This document shows, piece after piece, positions 14,385 to 22,750 of a stretch of DNA of 40,275 nucleotides (its first letter is position 1; every line of letters starts with the position of its first letter). The stretch is from Anoxynatronum sibiricum (GTDB lineage: Bacteria; Bacillota; Clostridia; Peptostreptococcales; Tindalliaceae). The notes under the pieces were generated by a model. It searched no databases. It was not told where the DNA came from and saw only the letters and a program-made list of their open reading frames with translations. The position numbers and the translations under genes are program-made. Where the stretch lies: assembly GCF_039414295.1 (NCBI RefSeq), contig NZ_JBCITM010000026.1:1-40275 (forward strand), given 5' to 3'.

Positions 14385-15893
14385 ATGGTAGTCAACTATA
14401 TTGTCGTTCAAGCAGGCGGCAAAGGCACTAGATTAGAACATTTCACGGAGAACAAGCCGAAGGCACTTTGTCCCATTGACAATTTGCCGATGTTATTTCA
14501 CTTGTTCAGAAAGTTTCCCCACAAGAAATTTGTGATCATAGGAGATTACAAGAAAGAGGTTTTGGAAAAATACCTGGAAGTGTTTTCAAATGTAGAGTAT
14601 TTGTTCGTGGAAGCGGATGAGAAAGGAACTTGTGGGGGCGTCAGAAAAGCTATGTCCTGGCTGCCTGAAAACCAACCTTTGATGTTGATATGGTCAGATT
14701 TAGTTTTAGGCGAAAAATTTTCACTAGACAATCTTGAAGAAAAAAACTATGTGGGACTTTCGAAAGGGTTTGAATGCAGATGGTCCTTTGCTGAAAATGT
14801 ATTTACCCATAAAAAATCAACGATACATGGCGTTGCAGGCGTATTCATCTTTAAAAGCAAACAGCTTTTAGACCAAGTACCCACCACTGGTGAATTCGTT
14901 AAATGGTTAAGCCAAAAGGAGATTCAATGTGAGGGTTTAGACCTTGATGGTGCACGGGAATATGGCACTGTTGAAGCTATCAGACAAAGAATGAGTGAGC
15001 ACATGCGCTGCAGACCTTTTAATAAAATTCAAGTATGTGATAATAAGGTTATCAAAATGCCAATTGATAGCCAGGGTGAAGCATTATCAGTCAATGAAAA
15101 AAACTGGTATAGAAAAGTGGCAAGCCAAGGATACCGGCAAATCCCTAAGATTTACAGCTATGACCCATTAACCATGGAAAAGATCAAGGGGATAAATCTC
15201 TTTCAAACCAACTTGTCAAGGGAAGAGAAAAAAACGGTAATCCATAAGCTGATTGTTACCATGAAAGACTTACATAACTTAGAGCCTTCGCCGAGAGACT
15301 ATTTTAGCGTGTACGAAACATATTACACAAAGACCCTTAAGCGAATCGAATCCGTCAGACGCCTCATTCCTTTTGCAGAAAACAAAGAGATAGTCATAAA
15401 TGGAAAAGCATGTAGAAACATATTTCACCACACGGATGCGTTTAAACAAAAGGTAAAAGAAATCATGCCAGACACACATTTTTCTGTGATCCATGGCGAT
15501 TGCACTTTTTCAAACATTTTAGTTGATGAAGCGATGGATATTAAGCTGATTGATCCCAGAGGCTACTTTGGCAGTCTAAGAGTTTACGGCGATAGTGATT
15601 ACGATTGGGCCAAATTATACTATTCCATCTACGGAGATTACGATCAATTTAACAATAAGAACTTTCAGCTAAGCATGGATGAAAAAGGCGCACAGTTAAC
15701 CATTAAAACCAGCGGATGGAGAGAGTTAAGTGACTACTATTTAAGAAGCCTGGGCAAGGTTGACACAGACAAAATCAAGTTTCTCCATGCGATCATCTGG
15801 TTATCTTTGACAACTTACACATGGGAAGATTATGATGCTATATGCGCAGCTTTTTATAACGGGATCTATTACCTTGATGAGTTTTTAAGATAG
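14385..15893 (+). CDS. Fused nucleotidyltransferase / sugar (or choline) kinase
   Basis: 502 residues, AGGTG before the ATG; starts 10 bases after the previous stop. The N-terminal half (about 4-210) is a sugar-phosphate nucleotidyltransferase: QAGGKGTRLEHFTENKPKAL carries the GGxGTR..KP nucleotide-binding signature, with WSDLVLG around 105 as the metal-binding region. The C-terminal half (about 225-502) is an APH/choline-kinase-type phosphotransferase with HGDCTFSNILVD (about 370-381, Brenner motif) and IDPRG (about 390-394, metal-binding Asp). The two steps of activating a free sugar or alcohol, phosphorylation and NDP transfer, are thus on one chain. Neighbouring SIS isomerase and HAD phosphatase genes suggest a sugar-phosphate pathway; a LicA/LicC-like choline role is the main alternative. 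Confidence 0.75.
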   Translation: MVVNYIVVQAGGKGTRLEHFTENKPKALCPIDNLPMLFHLFRKFPHKKFVIIGDYKKEVLEKYLEVFSNVEYLFVEADEKGTCGGVRKAMSWLPENQPLMLIWSDLVLGEKFSLDNLEEKNYVGLSKGFECRWSFAENVFTHKKSTIHGVAGVFIFKSKQLLDQVPTTGEFVKWLSQKEIQCEGLDLDGAREYGTVEAIRQRMSEHMRCRPFNKIQVCDNKVIKMPIDSQGEALSVNEKNWYRKVASQGYRQIPKIYSYDPLTMEKIKGINLFQTNLSREEKKTVIHKLIVTMKDLHNLEPSPRDYFSVYETYYTKTLKRIESVRRLIPFAENKEIVINGKACRNIFHHTDAFKQKVKEIMPDTHFSVIHGDCTFSNILVDEAMDIKLIDPRGYFGSLRVYGDSDYDWAKLYYSIYGDYDQFNNKNFQLSMDEKGAQLTIKTSGWRELSDYYLRSLGKVDTDKIKFLHAIIWLSLTTYTWEDYDAICAAFYNGIYYLDEFLR

Positions 15894-15905
15894 GGGAGAA
15901 CGGTG

Positions 15906-16493
15906 ATGATTGACTACTTTGAAAAAACCATTCACACAATCAGTAACTCCATCAGCTCGGTAGACGCCAAAAAATTTGAAATACTGCTGAATACCCTTGA
16001 GGAAAAACTCAATGCGGGAGGAAAAATCATAGCATCAGGATTAGGCAAAAATGTGCCCATATGCGAAAAGTTTATTGGTACACTTAACTCATTGGGAATC
16101 AACGCTGTTTTCCTAAATACACATACGGCGCTACACGGTGATTTAGGAGTCATCAAAGAAAATGATATCGTACTGCTGTTAACAAAAAGTGGCAATACCG
16201 AAGAATCCATACTTTTAGCGAATCATCTGTTAGAACGTAAAGCAGAGATTTGGCTGATTTCATTCAACAGAAACTCCAAGCTGATAAAACTGTTGAACCA
16301 CTCCATCATCCTAGATCTTGAAAGTGAAGGCGATGGATGGGACATTATACCAAACAACTCAACCAGCGTTTACTTAATCTTACTGCAGGGATTAGCAATG
16401 ATGCTCCGTGATCGGATGAACATATCACTGAAGGAATTTAAGAACAATCACCCTGCCGGCAGCATTGGAGAAACCTTGAGGGAGCTGAAATAA
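15906..16493 (+). CDS. SIS-domain sugar isomerase (KpsF/KdsD-like, without CBS)
   Basis: 195 residues from the ATG at 15906, which has GGGGAG 7 bases upstream; a GTG three bases earlier is less well spaced. One SIS domain: GGKIIASGLGKNVPICEKFIG, then THTALHGDLGVIKENDIVLLLTKSGNTEE, ending in NNHPAGSIGETL. The HGDLG and HPAGS(I/L)G elements are those of arabinose-5-phosphate isomerases (KpsF/KdsD/GutQ). Those usually carry two CBS domains after residue 200, absent here; GmhA (about 190 residues) is the size match but has different motifs. It probably interconverts a ketose- and an aldose-phosphate. The stop overlaps the next start (TAATG), so translation is coupled. Confidence 0.75.
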   Translation: MIDYFEKTIHTISNSISSVDAKKFEILLNTLEEKLNAGGKIIASGLGKNVPICEKFIGTLNSLGINAVFLNTHTALHGDLGVIKENDIVLLLTKSGNTEESILLANHLLERKAEIWLISFNRNSKLIKLLNHSIILDLESEGDGWDIIPNNSTSVYLILLQGLAMMLRDRMNISLKEFKNNHPAGSIGETLRELK

Positions 16494-16870
16494 TGGAAGA
16501 GAACAAGCTTGTTCTATCCAGCTTGCCCAAAACATGGATCCTTGATTTAGACGGAACCATGGTAAAGCACAATGGCTATAAGGAAGGGAATGAAAGGTTA
16601 AACCCAGGCATTAAAGAGTTTCTGGATAATTTGCCTGAAAAAGATGTGGTGCTTATTCTAACAGCAAGGAGCACTGACGTTCAAGAAGAAACAAAACGGT
16701 TTTTGGTAGAAAATGGAGTTAGATTTGATCACATACTATTTAATTTACCCATAGGTGAGCGAATTTTAATTAACGATAAAAAACCAAAAGGCTTATTAAC
16801 GGCACATGCTGTCAATATTCAAAGAGATGGGCCATTTCATATTAACGTTGTAATTGATAAGCGTATTTAA
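16493..16870 (+). CDS. Small HAD-superfamily phosphatase
   Basis: 125 residues, start overlapping the isomerase stop. HAD motif I is WILDLDGTM (about 16-24, nucleophile and acid/base Asp). ILTARST (about 55-61) supplies the motif II Ser/Thr, and NDKKPKG (about 93-99) fits the motif III/IV region. No cap domain, so it could act on bulky substrates. In pathways such as heptose activation a HAD enzyme removes one phosphate between kinase and nucleotidyltransferase steps; the position next to a kinase/nucleotidyltransferase and an isomerase fits such a role. Substrate unknown. Confidence 0.7.
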   Translation: MEENKLVLSSLPKTWILDLDGTMVKHNGYKEGNERLNPGIKEFLDNLPEKDVVLILTARSTDVQEETKRFLVENGVRFDHILFNLPIGERILINDKKPKGLLTAHAVNIQRDGPFHINVVIDKRI

Positions 16871-16885
16871 GGTGGAGGTGATTGA

Positions 16886-18004
16886 ATGTTAGTAAAAAAA
16901 ATATGGTTAAGCTCTCCCCACATGAGTGATGAGGGTTATGAAATGCAATATGTACAGGAAGCCTTTGATACAAACTGGGTAGCTCCACTAGGACCTAATG
17001 TCAATGAATTTGAAAAAGAACTGGCAGCTAAGATGGGTTCAAAACATGCTGCTGCTTTAGTATCTGGAACAGCAGCCATTCATTTAGCACTTAAGGCTGT
17101 AGGCGTTGGTGAAGGGGATATTGTTCTTTGTCAAAGTCTTACTTTCTCTGCTACTGCTAATCCTATTATATATCAGAACGCTACTCCAGTATTTATAGAT
17201 AGTGATTATGAAACTTGGAATATGTGTCCTAAAGCATTAGAGGCAGCCTTTGAGAAATACGGAGATAAAATCAAGGCTGTTTTAGTGGTGCATTTATATG
17301 GTCTATCAGCTGATATGGATAAGATCATGGAGATTTGCAATAAGTACAATGTACCGGTGATTGAAGATGCTGCCGAGTCACTAGGAGCTTATTATAAAGG
17401 AAAACATACTGGAAGCTTTGGAAAATTTGGAGTGTTCTCGTTTAATGGAAATAAGATCATCACTACTTCAGGGGGAGGTATGCTTGTTTCTGATGATGAG
17501 GAGAAGATTAAGAAAGTTAGATTCTGGTCCACTCAGGCAAGAGATCAAGCAAGACACTACCAGCATAGCGAATTAGGGTTCAATTATCGTATGAGCAATG
17601 TGGTTGCTGGGATTGGTCGAGGACAGCTTAAAGTTCTAGATAAGAGAGTAGCTAAGAAGAAATATATCTTCGAGTTTTATAAGAGAGAACTTGCTCAATT
17701 AGATGGTGTAGAATTCATGCCTATTAATGATTGGAATGAACCTAATTACTGGCTAAGTGTGATGACTTTGAGTGGTTCAGTAAGGCCACTAGATGTGATG
17801 GAAACATTAGAGAAAGAAAATATAGAGTCAAGACCTGTGTGGAAGCCGATGCATAGGCAGCCATTCTTCGCTAAGTATGATTATGTTGGTGGCGATGTAA
17901 GTGAAAAGTTATTTGAGAATGGTGTGTGCTTGCCATCTGATACTAAGATGACGGATGAGGATCTTGAGAGAATATGTTCAATTATAAAAGGCCTATGGGC
18001 TTAA
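16886..18004 (+). CDS. DegT/DnrJ/EryC1/StrS aminotransferase, PglE-like
   Basis: 372 residues; GGAGGTGA before the ATG. PLP fold-type I sugar aminotransferase: cofactor phosphate region SGTAAIHLALKA (about 60-71), Asp161 in EDAAESLG, and Lys190 in SFNGNKIITTSGGG as the PLP lysine. The N-terminus (IWLSSPHMSDEGYEMQYVQEAFDTNW) is typical of PglE/bacillosamine-type enzymes, which transfer an amino group from Glu to UDP-4-keto-6-deoxy-GlcNAc. The next gene is a PglC-like phosphoglycosyl transferase, supporting a UDP-4-amino-sugar product used first in the glycan. No PglF-like 4,6-dehydratase is present in the window, so the substrate must come from elsewhere. Confidence 0.8.
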   Translation: MLVKKIWLSSPHMSDEGYEMQYVQEAFDTNWVAPLGPNVNEFEKELAAKMGSKHAAALVSGTAAIHLALKAVGVGEGDIVLCQSLTFSATANPIIYQNATPVFIDSDYETWNMCPKALEAAFEKYGDKIKAVLVVHLYGLSADMDKIMEICNKYNVPVIEDAAESLGAYYKGKHTGSFGKFGVFSFNGNKIITTSGGGMLVSDDEEKIKKVRFWSTQARDQARHYQHSELGFNYRMSNVVAGIGRGQLKVLDKRVAKKKYIFEFYKRELAQLDGVEFMPINDWNEPNYWLSVMTLSGSVRPLDVMETLEKENIESRPVWKPMHRQPFFAKYDYVGGDVSEKLFENGVCLPSDTKMTDEDLERICSIIKGLWA

Positions 18005-18024
18005 GGAGAAGTAGGTGGGAATAG

Positions 18025-18726
18025 ATGCAGAGCGGAGTAAAACAGGAAACTAGGCCGAGTATAGGCGGTACAATTAATAAGGGCATATATAGAAGGTTCC
18101 TGAAAAGACCAATGGATTTCATTTTGTCTTTGATGGCAATTATCGCTTTAAGTCCGGTACTTATAATCATTGCGATTTTTGTTAGGTTAAAACTGGGTAG
18201 TCCGGTGCTGTTTAAACAGAAAAGACCTGGGCTTAATGAGAAGATATTTACTATGTATAAATTCAGGACTATGACAGACGAAAAAGACGAGAATGGGGAG
18301 CTTCTTCCAGACTCAGTAAGACTCACTAAGTTTGGTAGGATGCTAAGATCTACAAGTCTAGATGAACTACCTGAACTATTTAACATCTTAAAGGGTGATA
18401 TGAGTATTGTTGGGCCTAGGCCATTGGCCGTTCAATATTTGCCTTACTATACTGAGAACGAAAGGCTAAGACACTCCGTAAGACCGGGATTATCAGGATT
18501 GGCTCAAATCAATGGAAGAAATACAGCAACATGGGAAGAACGATTTAGCCATGATATTAGATACATTAAGACAATTTCATTCGCTTGTGACTTAAGCATA
18601 ATCATTAAAACCACACTTAAGGCAGTTAAACGTTCGGATATTGGTGAGCGTGGTGTTGATGCTCCCATGGATTTCCATGTTTACAGGCAAAAGTTGAGCA
18701 AAGGAGAAGATGCTAATGAATATTAA
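18025..18726 (+). CDS. Phosphoglycosyl transferase initiating the glycan (PglC/WcaJ-type)
   Basis: 233 residues. An N-terminal basic segment and one hydrophobic re-entrant helix (about 34-55, FILSLMAIIALSPVLIIIAI) precede the bacterial sugar transferase domain: GSPVLFKQKRPG, MYKFRTM, then the catalytic Asp-Glu in STSLDELPELFNILKGDMSIVGPRPL (about 112-137) and RPGLSGLAQINGRN. It moves a sugar-1-phosphate from a UDP-sugar to undecaprenyl phosphate at the inner membrane face. It is the monotopic small form, slightly longer than PglC (about 200). The preceding PglE-like gene and following GNAT suggest a UDP-N-acetylated amino sugar such as a bacillosamine. Its end overlaps the next gene by 11 bases. 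Confidence 0.88.
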   Translation: MQSGVKQETRPSIGGTINKGIYRRFLKRPMDFILSLMAIIALSPVLIIIAIFVRLKLGSPVLFKQKRPGLNEKIFTMYKFRTMTDEKDENGELLPDSVRLTKFGRMLRSTSLDELPELFNILKGDMSIVGPRPLAVQYLPYYTENERLRHSVRPGLSGLAQINGRNTATWEERFSHDIRYIKTISFACDLSIIIKTTLKAVKRSDIGERGVDAPMDFHVYRQKLSKGEDANEY

Positions 18727-19276
18727 AGGTAAAATTATTACTTTAAGGGCTATGGAAATCGAAGATCAAGAGCTATTAAGAGATATGATCAATGACCCTG
18801 AAATTGAAAAAATGATTGGTGGATATTCTTATCCTATTTCAAAAGAACAACAAGTTAATTGGTTTAAAGCAAATAGTAATAACCAGAACAATTTAAGACT
18901 AATTATTGAAACAGAGGAAGATGGTGCAATTGGATTTGCAAATATAGTTAATATCGACTGGAAAAACAGAAGTGCTTTTCACGGGATTAAAATAGCAAAC
19001 AAAAAATTTAGATCAAGAGGAATTGGTACGGATTCGGTAATGGCAGTTATGAAATATGCATTTGAAGAATTGCAACTAAATCGTTTAGATGGATCAATCA
19101 TTAAATACAATGAAGCTTCAAGAAAATTATACTGTGATAAATGCGGTTGGGTAGTTGAAGGTGTTAAAAGAAAATCTTCATTCAAGATGAATGAGTATCA
19201 TGATGAGTTACTTGTTGGAATTCTTAGAGAAGAGTACTTCGAGTTAGTGAACAAGACTAACTATTGGGAAAAATGA
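18716..19276 (+). CDS. GNAT-family N-acetyltransferase (first of two paralogues)
   Basis: 186 residues. AAGGAGA lies 8 bases before the ATG at 18716; the ATG at 18710 is too close to it. RimJ/RimL-type GNAT: TLRAMEIEDQELLRDMINDPEIE at the start and, for acetyl-CoA binding, FRSRGIGTDSVMAVMKYAFEEL (about 100-121). Placed after an aminotransferase and a phosphoglycosyl transferase, it probably N-acetylates a UDP-4-amino sugar, a job done by PglD in Campylobacter with an unrelated fold. It is clearly related along its length to the GNAT at 30643 (same length, shared IDWKNRSA, both ending NYW plus two residues). Overlaps both neighbours, so it is translationally coupled. Confidence 0.75.
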   Translation: MNIKGKIITLRAMEIEDQELLRDMINDPEIEKMIGGYSYPISKEQQVNWFKANSNNQNNLRLIIETEEDGAIGFANIVNIDWKNRSAFHGIKIANKKFRSRGIGTDSVMAVMKYAFEELQLNRLDGSIIKYNEASRKLYCDKCGWVVEGVKRKSSFKMNEYHDELLVGILREEYFELVNKTNYWEK

Positions 19277-20349
19277 TGAGTAGAGAGATAGGTAGTGAAT
19301 TTTGGATTAGTAATGAAAAAATGATAGAGGAACAAAGAAATGAGGATCTGCCTCATTGGCTAAAAAAGTACGGAAATGTAGTATTAACTTCATCAGGCAG
19401 AGGAGCTATTAACCTTATTCTAGAACATGTTAATCCTATAATTAAAAAAGTCTTACTCCCTTCCTATATTTGTGACTCTGTGATTTTGCCTTTTGAAAAA
19501 GCTTGTTATGAAATATATTACTATGGTGTGGATGAATATTTTAGAGCTATAAATGTTAATGCAGAAAAAATTGAGGTAGGCATATTCCTTCATATGGGGT
19601 ATTTTGGATTTCCTACTAATAGAGAGTTAAGGGATACAATTGCAAAGCTAAGAGCCAATTCAGTAATAATCATTGAAGATGTCACTCATACGCTTTTTTC
19701 AAAGCATGAAAACTATATAGATAATGATTTTGTAGTAGGTAGTCTACGTAAATGGACTGGTATACCAAGTGGCGGATTTTTAGCATCAAGTGAAACTGTT
19801 AATATGAACTTACCTGATCCCCCAAGCGATCTTGTAAATCTAAGAATATCTAGCTTGCAGCAGAAATTTGAATACATCAAAACACGAAATAAATCTTTAA
19901 AAGATGGTTACTTAGAAGGTTTTAGAAGCGCAGAGGAATTACTAGATAAAGATGTTAATAGTTATAGAATCGATGAGATCTCAGAAATGATTATTAAGGA
20001 TTTAGACACAAAAGAATTAGAGAAAATTAGAAGATTGAACTACAAATTTTTATTAAGTCACCTTAAGGAGATTAGGGGAGTAGAAGTTATATTTAAAGGT
20101 TTAAATAATGGTGTAACACCATTATTCTTTCCTATATATGTGAATAACAATAGAAATAGGCTTAAATCTTATCTAATTTCTAAAGAAATTTATTGTCCCG
20201 TTCATTGGCCAATTCCTTGCCAATTAGAAGGTCATATGGATAACAGAATAAAGAATATATATGATTCAATCCTGTCAATCCCCTGTGATCAACGGTATGG
20301 AATTGACGATATGAAAAGAATAATAGACGTGCTTAAAGAATTAGCTTAG
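19273..20349 (+). CDS. Divergent DegT-like PLP-dependent enzyme
   Basis: 358 residues from the ATG at 19273 (ATGA overlap with the GNAT stop). It has the layout of a small fold-type I PLP protein: SSGRGAINLILE (about 40-51) for the cofactor phosphate, LLPSYICDSVILPF, Asp136 in IIIEDVTHTL, and Lys160 in GSLRKWTGIPSGGF as the likely PLP lysine. It departs strongly from the three other sugar aminotransferases here, with no EDAA(E/Q) motif. Paired with the FemAB-like gene that follows. Substrate unknown: a keto-sugar or a small amino acid precursor are both possible. Confidence 0.6.
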   Translation: MMSREIGSEFWISNEKMIEEQRNEDLPHWLKKYGNVVLTSSGRGAINLILEHVNPIIKKVLLPSYICDSVILPFEKACYEIYYYGVDEYFRAINVNAEKIEVGIFLHMGYFGFPTNRELRDTIAKLRANSVIIIEDVTHTLFSKHENYIDNDFVVGSLRKWTGIPSGGFLASSETVNMNLPDPPSDLVNLRISSLQQKFEYIKTRNKSLKDGYLEGFRSAEELLDKDVNSYRIDEISEMIIKDLDTKELEKIRRLNYKFLLSHLKEIRGVEVIFKGLNNGVTPLFFPIYVNNNRNRLKSYLISKEIYCPVHWPIPCQLEGHMDNRIKNIYDSILSIPCDQRYGIDDMKRIIDVLKELA

Positions 20350-20372
20350 AAGGAAGAAGAGGGTGTGTTAAC

Positions 20373-21431
20373 TTGTTTTCAATAGTTACTTTAGAAAATG
20401 CAGATAAATGGGATTCAATAGTGAAAAGTTTTAAAAAGTATGATGTGTATTATCTATCAAGTTATACTAGGGCATTTAAGTTACATGGTGATGGTGAACC
20501 TATACTTTTTTACTATGATAATAAAAATACTCGTGCAATAAATGTAGTGATGAAACGAGATATTGAGAAAGACAGAAAATTCAGAGGAAAAATAGAGTCA
20601 GAAACATACTTTGATATTACTACACCCTATGGTTATGGTGGCTTTATAGTTGAAGGTACTATAAATGAAAACAGTTTAATGCAATTAAATGAAGTTTACT
20701 CAGACTACTGTACTTCAAATAATATCATCAGTGAATTCGTTCGATTCCACCCTGTTTTACGAAACTCGGAGCTTAATAAAACCATTTATGATGTGGTTGA
20801 TCTAGGTAATACAATAAACATGGACTTAAAATCTAAAGAGCAAATATGGAATGATTTAAGTAGTAAAAATCGCAATGTTATTAGAAAGGCAATTAAGTCG
20901 GGAGTGGAGATATTTTGGGGTAGTAGTTCAGAATTAATTGATGAATTTATTCCTTTATATAATGCGACTATGAATAAAGACAACGCTACTGATTATTATT
21001 ATTTCAATAATGATTTTTATAATAGTGTATTAAATGATTTAAAATATAATTGTTTGATATTCTATGCTGTATTTGAAGGAAAAGTAATTTCATCTTCAAT
21101 GATTATATTTGGAAATGATAAAATGCACTATCATTTGTCGGCTTCTGATAGAGAACATCAAAGTCTTGCAGCAACAAATTTGCTTCTGTATGAGGCGGCA
21201 TGTTGGGGTTGTGAGAATGGATATAAGTCATTTCATTTGGGTGGCGGCTTAGGTAGCAAAGAAGATAGCTTGTATAAATTCAAGAAAGCGTTTAACAAGA
21301 ATTCAGATACATATTTTTCTATAGGGAAGAAGATATTTGATAAAGAGAAATATGATGAACTGATACAAATCCGAAATATGGAAAGTGGATTCGATACTAA
21401 TACATCATTCTTTCCAAATTATCGGGAATAA
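20373..21431 (+). CDS. FemAB/GNAT-fold acyltransferase
   Basis: 352 residues from a TTG at 20373 with GAGGGTG upstream; no ATG fits the conserved start. Two GNAT-like halves: the first with YYLSSYTRAFKLHGDGEPILFYY, the second with KNRNVIRKAIKSGVEIFWG (about 166-184), an acyl-donor-type region and HLSASDREHQSLAATNLLLYEAACWGCENGYKSFHLGGG (about 250-290), typical of FemX/Acetyltransf_6 proteins. Classical FemABX enzymes add amino acids from aminoacyl-tRNA to lipid II; relatives in glycan clusters acylate amino sugars. Its position after a PLP enzyme suggests it modifies the amino group that enzyme makes. The donor is unknown. Confidence 0.65.
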   Translation: MFSIVTLENADKWDSIVKSFKKYDVYYLSSYTRAFKLHGDGEPILFYYDNKNTRAINVVMKRDIEKDRKFRGKIESETYFDITTPYGYGGFIVEGTINENSLMQLNEVYSDYCTSNNIISEFVRFHPVLRNSELNKTIYDVVDLGNTINMDLKSKEQIWNDLSSKNRNVIRKAIKSGVEIFWGSSSELIDEFIPLYNATMNKDNATDYYYFNNDFYNSVLNDLKYNCLIFYAVFEGKVISSSMIIFGNDKMHYHLSASDREHQSLAATNLLLYEAACWGCENGYKSFHLGGGLGSKEDSLYKFKKAFNKNSDTYFSIGKKIFDKEKYDELIQIRNMESGFDTNTSFFPNYRE

Positions 21432-21476
21432 TCATATTAATATCATTCTGGAATTAATAATGGGAGTTTATATAAA

Positions 21477-22730
21477 ATGAAAAAAAATATTTGGATTTTG
21501 AATCATTACGCTACAAATATGATTGAAGATAAAGCTGGTAGACACTATTGGCTAGCTGAAAACTTAATACTAAATGGGTACAAGCCTACAATATTTTGTG
21601 CTTCTACCCTACATAATTCTAATAAAAGCATAGATACAGAGGGGAATTTATTTGTAAAAAATGAATCTGGAGATGTTCCGTTTGTAGTTGTAAAAACTCC
21701 TCAGTATTCGGGGAACGGGAAAAAGAGAATTATAAATATGATCTCTTTCTATAAAAATTTATTTCCTACTGCTAAGAATTATGCTAAGTTAAACGGCAAA
21801 CCAGATATTATACTTGCTTCAAGTGTACATCCACTTACTTTAGTTGCGGGAATTAAGATTGCTAAGAAATTAGGAGTACCATGCATATGCGAAGTTAGAG
21901 ATTTGTGGCCAGAAAGTATAGTGGCCTATGGATCTTTAAAGCGTAATAGCGTGAGAGCAAAGATATTATACCAAGGGGAAAAGTGGATTTATAAGAAAGC
22001 TAATAAACTTATTTTTACTATGGAAGGCGGTAAAGATTATATTATTGAGCAAGGATGGGGTAAAGAGAATGGTGGTCCTATAGATATAGATAAAGTATAT
22101 CATATTAATAATGGAATTAATTTAGTAAATTTCACTCAAAACAGAGAAGAATTTTCATTTGTTGATGAAGACTTAGATAATAAAGATATTTTCAAAGTTA
22201 TCTATACAGGCTCTATACGTAAAGTAAATGATGTTAATTATTTAATTGAAGTTGCCAAAGAGATTGAACTTAGTGGTGCCCAAAATATAAAGGTAATAAT
22301 TTATGGTGATGGGAATGACAAGGATAAATTGGTAGAAAGGTGTAAAACAGAAAACATTACTAGTGTAATTTTTAAGGGGAGAGTACCAAAACATCAAATT
22401 CCTTATATTTTAAGTAAATCAGATTTAAATATTCTTCACTTTCAACAAAATAATATCAAAAAATATGGAGCAAGCCTTAATAAACTCTTTGAGTACTTTG
22501 CGAGTGGTAAGCCAATTATTTCGGATTGCGAATTCGGCTATGATCTCATCAAAAGATATGATTGCGGAGTTGTAGTCGATAGTGCTAGTCCCAAAGAGAT
22601 AGCTGAAGAAATAATTAAGATAAAAAATTTTTCCTTAGGCGAATATAATACAATGTGTATTAATTCATTTATTGCTGCTCAGGACTATGATTTTAGTAAA
22701 TTAACTGCTAAATTACTTGAAATAATATAG
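21477..22730 (+). CDS. GT4-family glycosyltransferase, WbuB-like
   Basis: 417 residues. GT-B fold: N-terminal acceptor domain (WILNHYATNMIEDKAGRHYWLAENLILNG, then CEVRDLWPESIVAYG about 138-152) and C-terminal donor domain with IYTGSIRKVNDVNYLIEVAKEI (about 240-262), IYGDGNDKDKL, and ASLNKLFEYFASGKPIISD (about 332-350), whose Glu in the KxFEYxAxGKP element contacts the nucleotide sugar. The RDLWPESI motif is typical of WbuB-type enzymes that transfer N-acetylamino sugars. Probably adds the second or a later sugar on the cytoplasmic face. 45 bases after the FemAB gene; 20 bases before the epimerase. Confidence 0.8.
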   Translation: MKKNIWILNHYATNMIEDKAGRHYWLAENLILNGYKPTIFCASTLHNSNKSIDTEGNLFVKNESGDVPFVVVKTPQYSGNGKKRIINMISFYKNLFPTAKNYAKLNGKPDIILASSVHPLTLVAGIKIAKKLGVPCICEVRDLWPESIVAYGSLKRNSVRAKILYQGEKWIYKKANKLIFTMEGGKDYIIEQGWGKENGGPIDIDKVYHINNGINLVNFTQNREEFSFVDEDLDNKDIFKVIYTGSIRKVNDVNYLIEVAKEIELSGAQNIKVIIYGDGNDKDKLVERCKTENITSVIFKGRVPKHQIPYILSKSDLNILHFQQNNIKKYGASLNKLFEYFASGKPIISDCEFGYDLIKRYDCGVVVDSASPKEIAEEIIKIKNFSLGEYNTMCINSFIAAQDYDFSKLTAKLLEII

Positions 22731-22750
22731 TTGTAGAAAGGATAGGTTCA

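Noticed and set aside
15906..16493. GmhA (sedoheptulose-7-phosphate isomerase) for the SIS protein
   Set aside because: Size fits, but the HGDLG and C-terminal HPAGSIG motifs are those of KpsF/KdsD-type isomerases.
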